A stretch of 64,000 bases of DNA from Gracilaria gracilis (lineage: Eukaryota; Rhodophyta; Florideophyceae; Gracilariales; Gracilariaceae), in contig JARGSG010000013.1 of NCBI GenBank assembly GCA_030374805.1, forward strand, positions 682,001 through 746,000. The letters run 5' to 3'. The position numbers and the translations under genes are program-made. Positions within the stretch are counted from its first letter, which is position 1, and every line of letters starts with the position of its first letter. Of this stretch, positions 42,913 through 53,228 are shown in pieces. A model generated the notes under the pieces. That model was not told where the DNA came from and did no database searches. It was given only the letters and a program-made list of their open reading frames with translations.

Positions 42913-45900
42913 ATGGCGCGAGGAGTGTTGTCGCTTCAGAGACACGTCAGTCAGTGTCCTCACCGTCACAAAGCCATTCCATACGGTGAGCACAGCATTC
43001 GACGGAGCAAGCGTTTCAAGTTATCTGCCCCACCTCCAAACGCTTCTTCTTCGGAAACCGGTACAGCTCCCTGCCGTACTGCCGAGTCTTTCTCTCCCAA
43101 AGAAATGGAGTCTCCGTTCCACCGGAACCTCCGGAACCAGACCGAATTGAGTCGAGTTCTAAACCTCCGTCACCCTCTCTCCCAAAGAAATGGAGTCTCC
43201 GTTCCACCGGAACCTCCGGAACCAGAACGAATTGAGTCGAGTTCTAAACCTCCGTCACCCTCTCCCCCACCCTTTGAAACTTCAATTGGAAACGACTCTA
43301 ATCCTCCACCTTCCGAAGAGTTGCTCGGCGCTTTTCAAATGGATTATTTTACCGTCTGTCTCGCTTCTGTAGCCTCCAACCTTGGTCACCGTGAGGCAGA
43401 CGAGCTCATTGGTCTTCTTCGGAACCCCCGCTTCTCGCAGAAGCGCTTCAACGAAACCATCACCAGTTCCAAGCGCTGTACGGAACTCAAGAACGCTATC
43501 TTCGTACGATATGCTTCCAACGATGGATTCAAACGAATCTCTATCTCCCCACAAGGATGTAAGTTCAGCGCCACCCTCTACACGGGAGACCCAATTGAGA
43601 CACTTCTCAAGCAGCTCCAGTTGGCCAACAGCGAAAACACCTTCTTTCATCCTATCCCCCAGACCCACTCCGCGAAAATTTCTCATCCAATGTCCGCAAC
43701 TCTCGCAAGGGACGCCACCTCCAAGCTGAAGGAAGTGGCCATGGGCTCCTTGGATAATAGAATAGTTTGGCATACTCAAGAAATAAGTTTCAGTGATTCT
43801 TTCGTAGGTCTTCTGCAGGTGTACACCGATAAGTCTTCAACAACTCTAAAGCAAACTTCGGTCACCGCCTATCTCCTTCACCTCGTTTTCCTCAACTTTT
43901 CCGACCATCTACGCCGCAAATGTATCCGCGAGGACCTCACGGTAGTTGCGTACTTCCCGACAGCTCTCGAAGAATTTTCTTCGTTGCATGCAGATGCCAT
44001 GGCCTTCGTTTTCAACAAATCTCTCCGCGATGTGAGGATGCAGATTCTGCATTACTTTCTTCGTCGTATTATAGAGCCTATTCTAAACCTTGCATTGAAA
44101 GGAATTGAGTTCACCGGGAAAGACAAAGTTCATCGGGTATGCCATCCACTGTTGGCAAGTTACTGCTCAGACATACCTGAAGCAAAAGATATTCTGTCTA
44201 TTCTTCATTCCACAAAGACCGGACGCCCCTGTCACAGATGCCAGTTGCCACGCTCAGCTTTATCCAGTGATGTGCCTACCTCTTTCTCTTTGCGCACACA
44301 GAACCAGACGAAACGACTGAGGGAAACATATTCCGCAGTCTTGAAAAATGCAGAGCAAGAAGACCTTGAACGACGTCCCCGTCGAGCTAGAGACAGAAGA
44401 GCTCAGGCAGATTCTCTGATGCTCTCCAACTCCGTATCTCTTACCCCATCTTTTCTAGAAAGCCCTTTCATCCTTCGTTTGATCCCAGGACTTTCTCCTT
44501 ACAGCCTCTTTTCCTTCGAACCGTTGCAAAAACTTCATCTTGGCATACCAAAGCTCATTAAAAGAGCCGCCATTGAGCGACTTCATTCACACACGCTGTC
44601 AACCACCATAGGAACATCTGCACCGCGCTCCTTCCGAACAGTTTGCACGCAACTTCTAAACTATGCAAACGCCATCTTCGCCGCTATGGAAAGGGACTTC
44701 CCCGCTAGAGGCTTGCACATAGACTTTTCTACACAAGAAAAAGGTAAGTCTCTCAACGGTATATTTACCAACGAAGGTCTACGCGGAATGCTGGAGGCAA
44801 AGAACTACAAAGCACTGGACATGGTTTTCCCATTCATAGGCGCTTTCTTTGATACATGTTGTGGAGAACATGAAACAGCACATATCACAACCTTCTTCAC
44901 ACAATACTCAGACATGGTGGGCACCATTTTCAGGTACAATCGAGAACCACAGTGGAACGAAAGCTCTCTCAGCTCTCCAGGCCCAGATTACAGCCTTCAA
45001 ACAATGTACGACCAGAACATTAGCCGACTTCCACCCCTCTAGACTTGGAACGTTGAAGTTTCATATTCTTGAACATCTCGTCGAGGATATCAGACGTCTA
45101 GGAGGTATCCAATACTACGATGCAGGGATATATGAGCATGCCCACCTCTTATTCAAAAGGCATTATCGGCGAACGTCGAGAAGAACGGCAACGGCTGTGC
45201 AGGAAACCATTCGCTCTATCGACCATGAAAATGTGAGAAAGAAATGGATTGGTGATAATCTCCAAGAAGGCATGGCATGCGCACCATACACTTCCCCAAT
45301 ACCCTCTATTCAACTTCCTCGATTTACGAAGGGAGATCGTTCGATAACCATGGGACAACTTCGACACTACGTTAGGCGGCTCTCCTCATCTTCACTGACG
45401 CTATCTGATATTAAGAAGGACCTCCAGGATAATGATACAATCTCCATTCTAGACCAAATTGGGGAACAAGCACTTCCACAGTTCCTCAGCCTGGTTGAGG
45501 AGACGATCGAAGATAACTCCATATCCAACTTAACGGAGAACATCAGGATAACACTCATGAACTCAGTAGTTGTAAGAGGTGGTATGGTTCCCGTTATACT
45601 ACATTTTGAGGCCTCCTCCAATTCCATCGTCCTAGGTAGAAACAAGTACCCTGTCAACCAAAGGGTGTTTTCCTCTCCAGCTTTCGGACCAATCAGGAAG
45701 CTCAAATTCTCGACCATCTTGGTCAAAGGAGAACAAGGTGCAACATGGGCTGCTCAAGTAGTCGCTCTTGTTCGTGTGTCTGTTCTCGAATACTCGGGTC
45801 CTGTTCTAGAAGTGGCATTCGTTCGGTATTTTGAGGTATTGCTTCCCGCAACAGCTTTGGACAATGTTTTGCAATGCATATCTTTACGTTGGGCTACAAG

Positions 45901-46042
45901 TGATGAGCAAAACCACACTGTACCTTTCCCTGCCCATTCAAAACTAAAGCGCTCAGAACACCTCACCCCTTGGTATGGAATGGTTCCGGGTTCAGCAATA
46001 CAGGGAACAGTAAATATAGTTCGTTCTAATTATCCAGCATAG
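42913..46042 (+). pseudogene. DNA transposon B: CMC/Plavaka-like transposase, one frameshift
   Basis: Two overlapping frames (42913-45042 and 44849-46042) form one protein of about 1040 residues with a single frameshift near 44960. The N-terminus MARGVLSLQRHVSQC is the second half of a C2H2-like finger, followed by a Pro-rich region and LGHREADELIGLL. The core has LLQVYTDKSSTTLKQTSV (the family's YSDKT-like block), HRVCHPLLASYCSDIPEAKD, CHRC, EPLQKLHLGIPKLIK, LNGIFTNEGLRGMLEAKNY, FPFIGAFFDTCC, LKFHILEHLVEDI and a final TPWYGMVPGSAIQGTVNIV module. Plavaka and other CMC transposases share this order. It is the best-preserved large gene in the window. Its partner gene converges from the right. 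Confidence 0.65.
43096..43265 (+). repeat. 85-bp tandem duplication inside transposase B
   Basis: The unit beginning CCCAAAGAAATGGAG at 43096 recurs at 43181 with about one mismatch. Because 85 is not a multiple of three, the two units are read in different frames within the same open frame: the first as ESPFHRNLRNQTEL, the second as PPEPPEPERIESSS. Confidence 0.85.
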
Positions 46043-46085
46043 CCATTTTCTTCTACACTCCAATGGTTCCAACATCGATTCTACA

Positions 46086-48403
46086 TCAATAGGTTTTATC
46101 ATGAGCCTGTTCAAAACCCAACTGGACCCGAAGAACCCCGTATAGAAGTAGAACACTAAAAGATTCCCAGTCATTCTTCTTGTCCATTGTCACCACGTTG
46201 CAATCCTCTCCCCACTGGTGTGCTACTCCCAAAACCCAGCATGCCCCTTTCCTTGAAATCCATGTCCCTTTCTTCACACTCTCCGATAAAACAATCTGTA
46301 ACTGATCCCAATATCTTGCTCACATTCTCAACGAAGAAACGTTCACGCAACGTTAGGTATATCTTTCCGCTCGAGGGCATTCGAAACGCTATCGTAGCCT
46401 CCCTCATATCATTCCCCAGCACTCCAGTTCATTCATGTGCTGCACTCCCATAGTGATGGACCTCGTTGGAATAATCTCTCTGTACATGTTGCCGGACATC
46501 TTCCGACAACTCTTTCAAACAGAGAGGTAATAACTCCGCATACTTCTTCGCGAACTGTTTCTGCCTTTGCTCACCTCTCGGAGATTGAGCAGTAACAAGA
46601 GTGACAACCGTCAGAGTCCATGCGTCTAAGCGTGCAAGTGTCAGTATCGTGCCATCCACTAATGTCCCTTCCTCTTTATCCTCAACATCATACGCAATGA
46701 AGTCCTTCAACACTTCTACGCCTACCGTGTTTCTGAAGAACAAGTCCTGGTCGTTCGTCCATTTCATCCCCGTCATTCTTAGCCTTCGAATAATTCAAAC
46801 GATCAAGCGGTGCCTTCCTCCACCATGACGTGGTGGGGGTTCCATTTGCACCAAGTCGCAAGATGTTCTCTTGTGCTTCCCTCAGCAGCTGTTCAACTTC
46901 ATCGGCATTTTCTTCTACCACTTTCGTTCTTCTCCATATTAGATCATAACCCAACAACAAAAACAATTTATCCCTTGTATTTCTCTTTCGCACCCCCACA
47001 ACATCACTCATTGTCTGTTTCATTCTCTGCCTTAGACACATATCCGCACACACTTCTAATATGCATCTTTCTGTGAGAAAGGCCTGTCTAATTCCTTCCC
47101 AACTCACTTCTTTCAACTAACTCTGTACCATAGTCTTCAGCAGCGCATCCGCACCCCTTTCAACAGATGGTGTGAACATTCCAAAACTGGCGAGGAGCTC
47201 CACAGGATTCTTGGGAACCATCGCGACACCATCCCCCTCGTTTCGAATTATCCCTTCTCCATTCTCCGTCGCTCCCTCCAATATCTCAGCTCGATTGATC
47301 CAATTCCTTGAAGGTTTCTCACCTTCAAAACACAGTTCACTGGTCTCTCTCCTGGCCCAAGTCAACATATTGTGATACACTCCTCGCGCAACCCGTCGAA
47401 ACGCATCGCTTACAACGATTCGATGCTTCTTTCGTCCGGTTCGTCCGGGTTCACCGGTATGGGATGTGTTACTGCCCTTCTGCTTCAATTCACCACGTAA
47501 ACCTTCAATCACCAGTTCTTTCTCCTCAAGCTTAGTCTTCAATGCTGTGCTCTGCTCTTGCGCAACCTTTACAAGGATTCCCCGTATCATCAAATCCTCC
47601 TCCAACTTCTTCTCCTTTGCTTTCAAGCTATTGATTTCTTTCAGCAAATCTCTGCGGTTTCCATAAGACGTGATTTCTTTCTCGACAGTTCCCATGTCTT
47701 CTTCCTCCTCCTGCTCCACTTCATGTACCTCCCTTGTTCCCTGTACTTTATCTACTGCTGTTCTTCGTGGAACAGTAGAGGTTAGAGCCCTCTTCATTGC
47801 ACGATATACTGGAGTTGTTTCATCCCCTGCATTATCCGCATTGTCCACAGTGTCAGCCACACGCCGCTCAGAGTTTTCCTCTCTGAGTCTTTTTCGCCCT
47901 GACAAATTCGAGTTTTGAGGATTTCCCCTTCCCAAACGCTGTATGCCGACCCGTCGGGGCTTCAAGGCAACTGCAGATGCCTTTCGCGTCGAAAATGGTG
48001 ATGGCCGTGGAATGGTTGTGGGATCGCCCACACTCCGTTGTAGGTCTCTTGCAGTGGTACTACTTTCCAGTTCAGAGACACGGACATTCTCTTGTTCCTG
48101 TTGTGAAACTCGAACCTTTTTCAAAATATCCTTTGTCAATGAACTTGCCGGTTCTCGAGCTTTCGGAACCAGTGAAATCTCTTCGGAGTTGGGATTTTGT
48201 TCAACGTTGCCAGTATACCGCGTTGGGGAGCTTGGCGATGGCCCAATTTGACGTACATTGCTAGTGTTCCCAGAGGTTTTTTTTGCGCCGAGAATGGCGG
48301 TCACTGACGGTGGGATTAGGTTCGTGGTTGGCCTTTGCTGCTGGGGATTGACGTGGCGTTGTTTTAGCAGCCATTCGTGTTGAACCTTTGTTATCCTCAC
48401 CAA
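46086..48403 (-). pseudogene. DNA transposon B: accessory gene (coiled-coil and C-terminal module)
   Basis: The ORF from 48403 continues past a TAG at 47117-47119 in the same frame to 46688. Frames 46776-46171 (TGA at 46429-46431) and 46277-46086 complete it. An Arg/Ser/Pro-rich N-terminus with polar repeats is followed by a clear coiled coil (near 47640-47480, ending KTKLEEKELVIEGLRGELKQ) and the block RVARGVYHNMLTWARRETSELCFE, matched by FARAVYDRILHYAKLEASELCF in copy A. The C-terminal module shares RQRMKQTMSDVVGVRKR, LVDGTILTLARLDAW and KIYL. The dioxygenase-like part of copy A has no counterpart here. It converges on the transposase with about 45 bp between. Confidence 0.55.
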
Positions 48404-49645
48404 GTTTCTTCTTCATCTCTAGAGGCTTCTTGCGCGACTGGGTGCCCCCGCGTTCTTGCCTTGTCCACCATGTTGTTAATTGATACCAATGCCCAAGTTG
48501 AGGAAAGAAAACAGGGAAAAAAAAGAGATTGGAGATTAAAGAGGATTTTGAGTACGGTGTGAAAGGGCGAGGATGGTTGGACACGGAAGGGAGTATGATG
48601 AATGGAATAACGGAATCAATAACGGTCAGTTTACAGAACCTTTGTAAATCATTGGAAACTACAAATCGTGCAGCTACAAAAAGGGAGTTGCCTATAGACC
48701 TCGCAACCACTCCTCGTCATCAGCGGGATCAAGAGTGAGAGCCCAGTTTCAATTGTACTCCGCACCATAACTGACATAGAGCTCCTCACCAACTTCTATC
48801 TGTCTCTTAGCAGTAACTCGAAGAAGTGTATACTTCATAAGTTCGGACTTTGACTGTATGACGGGTTTGGTCTCACGAATTATCACATGAGGTGAAAATA
48901 ATGCGTCTTCAACCTTTCCTTAACATCTATTTGACGTATCACCTGCCATAGATGAAGTACCACTTTCTCTTGATCCCGTCTCCGCGCGCCATGAAAGATA
49001 AAGCTGGATTTCTTGTAGGTCTGCTTTGTCGGCGTGTCGGCCAGGGAACACGTTGTGCAACCCGCTGCTGTGCATTCACGCGGTATACGGTAGACCAAGG
49101 TGAATTGTGGGTAATGGATAAAACGATGAAGCGCCATTGCACTCCTGGCCATTGCCAAGTCGTCGTGTTTTCCGAAGAATGTAATGCGAACCTTTCCCTA
49201 AGGGAATGAAACTTTTACTCTTCCACCAAGATATTGGTCTTTCTAAAATCCAAGTAATAATATAAATATATATATAGCAATAGAGTTGTTTCAATTCTAC
49301 ACTAACGTCATAGGGGCGACTGTCTGGCGCGGACACCGTCCGCTCGATACATATCGCTGTATAGCCGTAGGCGAAACACGCGCATCTATACAGACTAGCG
49401 TCACGCACGAATGCTCGTGCACAAACATCATATAAGTCATTCCTTTACAGAATAGGCTCACATGAAGTTAAATCCTTCTTAACGGGGACTTTGAGCCTAG
49501 TAAGACACTTATGGTGCTGCATTTATTAGTCAGGTTAGTATAGTGAGCATTGCTGCGGATGCTCTGGAAACACCCTAAATTAGTGTGTTAGGGTGGTTTT
49601 CAATCCCTCCAAACGCATCCAGGACCGTTGGTCTAGACCATCCCC
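48404..49645. other. Intergenic right of DNA transposon B
   Basis: No supported gene. 48404-48710 may be a further upstream piece of the accessory gene in another frame (basic, Ser-rich). CGATGAAGCGCCATTGCACT at 49124 is a half-copy of the foldback palindrome. The AT-rich stretch TATAAATATATATATAG lies near 49262. Confidence 0.4.
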
Positions 49646-49719
49646 GGACAGCGGACCCGGTTGTTGCGGCGCTTCATCGGTGCACCGATGAAGCGCCACT
49701 GCACATCGGTCAGCTGTCC
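49646..49719. repeat. Foldback palindrome, copy 2
   Basis: Core 49668-49697 is a perfect 30-bp palindrome. The outer arms GGACAGC and GCTGTCC mirror those at 6165-6236. Confidence 0.85.
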
Positions 49720-49920
49720 AAAAAATTAAAATTTGTTTTTGCCCTGCCGCCCCGGTCGGTCCCGAACATCTGTATCCAGGGCACACGTGCTACTACTACT
49801 GGATATCGCGTTTGCAAAAACATCGCAGCCATGTACAACTAACTCCCGTTCGGGTCTGTTTTGCAGCCCCCTGTACTACATTCTTCAGTAGCTTAAGCAG
49901 GTCTGTTGCCCTCATTACGG

Positions 49921-49985
49921 CCCGGGCGTCATGGCGCTTCATCGGTGCACCGATGAAGCGCCACGACACCTAGGGTTCGCTGTCA
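49921..49985. repeat. Foldback palindrome, copy 3
   Basis: The same perfect 30-bp core lies at 49933-49962, with partly paired flanks (GGGCGTCAT / ACGACACC). About 265 bp from copy 2. Confidence 0.85.
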
Positions 49986-50329
49986 ACGGCGCGCTGGTGG
50001 TTCCAAGTATGCAACCACCCGTGTTTAGCTTTTCTCAGAACCAAGTGAGGGTATGGCGGAAGAAGAACACGACGCCGGTCAAGACGGAGTGACTGGAGAG
50101 GATGTGCGAGCGTCAGAGGAGACAGGGTGGGGGTTAAATAGTGGAGTGCTGGCGAGGCGTACAGTACAGTGACGGTTTTGGCCCGAAACCGGTCGGCACA
50201 GAAAGCGGTAAGTTATGGTTTCAGGTATAGGCCGTGCGCATAGGCAGTGGCACGGAAAACGAGGACGGCGTCGATTGCACCGTATGGCACCGAATTCTTG
50301 CTTTCGGTGACGATTTTGGCTTTTCTAAG

Positions 50330-51318
50330 ATGTCGAATAAATACGTGAAGGACGAGGAGCTTCTTGCGTTCCTGGAAGGGAAGGAGATCGGAAGAACGCC
50401 GTCTCCGAAGCCGGAAGTGGCCGAAGTTGCGCGGGTGGTTGGAGCGTCACGAGAGGAGGAGGTTGTGGCTGTGGGGAAGGCAGGGGCTGCGGATGTGGGC
50501 TCGAAGGCGGTGGAGAAGAAGGGAGAGAAGGATAAGATATGGAGGAAAGGGGCGGTGCACCTGAGCCAGTTGGGGATTGGGGAGCACATGGAGGGTGGAG
50601 GTGGAGCAGGAGGTAAGAAAGAGCAATTTACGGGGGAAATGAAGGAGGAGGTGAGGTTCTTGGGAGTTGTGATGAAGAAGCGAATGGATGATTGTATTGC
50701 GGAGAGTGTGGCGAAAATGGGAGGGGTGGTGTTGAGTGAGGAGGAGAATGGGGTGTCATTGGAAGCAATATCTAATTTGCGGAATGGTTTGAAGATGCTG
50801 GGAATGGAGATGGGTCGTCATGCGGATGGGATTGTGGAATGCGTAGGGAACGAGATACGGGAGCTGAGGGAGGAGAATGTGATGCTGAAGGGGAGTTTGG
50901 AGATGCTGGAGATGCAGATTGGAGAGCTGGAAAAGGCGCGGTTGTTGTTGGTGGAGGTGAAGGGGATGCTGACGGGGACAGGACGGGGGGTGGGAGGAAG
51001 GTTGAGAAGAGATCGCCTGTGACGCCAAAGAGTAAGGAAGGGGGTAGTCGCTTGAAGAAGAGACGCAAGGAGGGAGGGAAGATGGCAGGAGAGGAGGTGC
51101 AGCCGGGGCTGGGAGTTGTGACGTTGACTGGGTTTCGAAGCGCGGCGCATGCGGTGCAGACGGTGGAGCGCATACTGGAAGAGCAGAGGGAGCGGAGGAT
51201 GGTTGGTATGGGGAGCCGTTATGGGGCGAGAAGGGTGTACGAGAATGGGGAGAGCTGCCCGCGGAACTTCTACGAGATGACGTTTGAGGAGACGGAAACG
51301 CAGGATCCGAACGCGTGA
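50330..51318 (+). pseudogene. Coiled-coil protein gene, copy 2 (one frameshift)
   Basis: Starts at the ATG at 50330, where similarity to copy 1 begins (YVKDEELLAFL against YVEDEELVALL). The frame is open to about 50980, where a one-base shift near a G-run (GGACGGGGGGTGG) leads into the frame that is open to the TGA at 51316-51318 and ends TQDPNA. Conserved parts are ESVAKMGGVVLSEEENGVS, a helical GNEIRELREENVMLKG segment with heptads, KRSPVTPKS, and GFRSAAHAVQTVERILEEQ. No enzyme motif is seen. The strong coiled coil suggests a structural or DNA-element-associated protein; the family is unrecognised. A 22-bp hairpin (51531-51552, 9-bp arms) lies downstream. Confidence 0.6.
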
Positions 51319-51694
51319 AGTGCGGAAATCGACTAAAGTATGGTCAGGGGGTGGGGGTGTTGAGTGGAGGTGGAGATGAAAAGGAATGGGCGGATGTCTT
51401 AGGGTGGCTAGGTTGGCAATTGCTTCGCATTCTCAGGCGAAATGGAAATTGGAACTAGCACGGATGGAAAATTTGGAGAGGGTCGTGGAAAAGAGTGTAG
51501 TTGGAGTGAGTTGCGAGGCGAACCTCTCGAAATGCTAGGAGACCCTAGCATTAAACTGCGCGAGATGGAATACAATATTCCAAAATTTGTTAGTTTTTTG
51601 AGTGCCACCTTCTGCCACCCCCGCGCGCGCCCAGATAACGCCTAAAACTAGCAACTATTCCACACATTGCACCCAGTATTCCACTTTGCAGAAC

Positions 51695-52079
51695 ACAGAC
51701 GGGTGCGCGCAAAAGAGTACGGACGGTCCAAGAAACCTTAGTAGAATATACCGTGCGTTCTATCGTAAGTGCAAACTAACGAAGAAGACGTTCGGCAGAA
51801 GATGCTTGTCGTATACGGTTGGGGCCTCGGGAGATCCGAGCTACAACTAAATAACGGGCGTGGGCCTCCTACTGACTACTGTACGATCGGTCTAATTCGA
51901 ATTGTCACTACCCAACCTGCACACTTGTCCAACCTGTACGCTGTGCCAACCCGTCCGGCACTCGATCACCAGTTCGTACACGTGGCGGTGCCACTACACC
52001 GGCCCACCGTGCACTACCGCTTTGTACGTGAACGGCCAATCGTATACACCGCGCACCAACTCGGGCCCACTATACTACA
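51695..52079 (-). repeat. L2 LTR, 3' copy (truncated)
   Basis: Aligns directly with 62165-62348 joined to 63180-63379. Read on the minus strand it begins TGTAGTATAGTG at 52079. A purine tract, the reverse complement of ATTTCCCTCCTACAC (52081-52095), abuts it. The outer end is missing compared with the right copy. Confidence 0.75.
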
Positions 52080-52095
52080 GATTTCCCTCCTACAC

Positions 52096-53228
52096 TTGCG
52101 CTCCGCCCTCGGAGCGCCGCGTAGCGTTGCTAAGTCGCTACGCCTCTGTCTGCCTGGTGGAGAGGAGCCATCGCATTCGTTCGGAAAATCTGCCCGAGAA
52201 GGGCGGGGCGAAGCCATGCCAAAATTTCCTGAGTAGAAGCGACGAAAGGAGCTTTAGTACGTAAGGTAGAGATCGACTGAGCGGAAAGATACGCGCTGGT
52301 ACGCGAAAGGCGGATCGAAGGGGTATGACGCCTCACCCGGAACGTATGTGATGGCGTATAACTGTGCAGACCACAGGTAACCGTTCGAGCAACGTTAATG
52401 TCTCTGATAATGCATACGCCCAAGTCCGATCGGATGTATACATCTGCCTATCGGGCGTCCATGACGGTCATCATACAGAGCGTACCTGGCGGAGCTATCA
52501 AGTTGTCAGCTCCGCCGACCGCGAGGTGTACGTTTGGTGTCATCCGTTCGGAAACACGCACCGAGTGTGTGTGCTGAGTCCGTACGGTGAACGGGAAGCC
52601 GCAGCATCTGCTTTTAGAAAGTTTGCCCGGAAAGGGCGGGGCGAAGCCATGCCCAATTTTCCCAAGTTGACTGTAGCAGTTACTGTACGAATGGGTTCGT
52701 CGGAGGTCGCTTACCGTGAGACGTACGAGCGGACAGATGCTGGTCGCTGCAAAGGCGTGTGAATGTCCGAATCGGCGCGTGCGGTTCGTCTCGAAGGAGA
52801 ACGTCCGGCGGGTGTCCGTATCGGCGCGCACAGTACTTCTCGATGGAGAACGTCCGGCAGGTGGTTCCCTGGCGGTCGAGCTCCGTCGTGTCCGAAGCGG
52901 TGATCCCCATTCGTGTACGGACTGACGGTCGAAGGACCGTCAGCATTCGCCATGAACTTCCGGACACGGTGCGTTGCAGAGGTAAGGTATAAAGTTACGA
53001 ATTTGGTCCGGCGCGACGATGAAACGAGCGTAGTTCGTGCGGAGGTGGCGGCGGAACGTCCGTTATTGATCCTCCAATAAAATTAAATCAATCAGCACTG
53101 AAATTTTGTCCGCGCGGTACCTGTACGACGACACAGGGGTCGTGGCGATTCCAAACGTTCGGTGATCCTTCAAGTACTGCGTCGTCGTCTTAACCTCCCC
53201 TCTATAAAAGCGCAAGCCGAGCGGCGAT
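52096..53228. other. Non-coding internal region of the chromovirus, leader of the antisense gene
   Basis: No supported gene. Two similar blocks containing GGGCGGGGCGAAGCCATGCC lie at about 52190-52232 and 52618-52665. A hairpin CTGACGGTC/GACCGTCAG is at 52922-52943. CCGTTCGG is at 52544 and CCGTACGG at 52580. It could carry the promoter for the plus-strand gene. Confidence 0.45.

Noticed and set aside
53186..53200. CCTCCCCTCT as polypurine tract of the full-length element
   Set aside because: No LTR edge follows; the tract at 52081-52095 abuts the mapped LTR.
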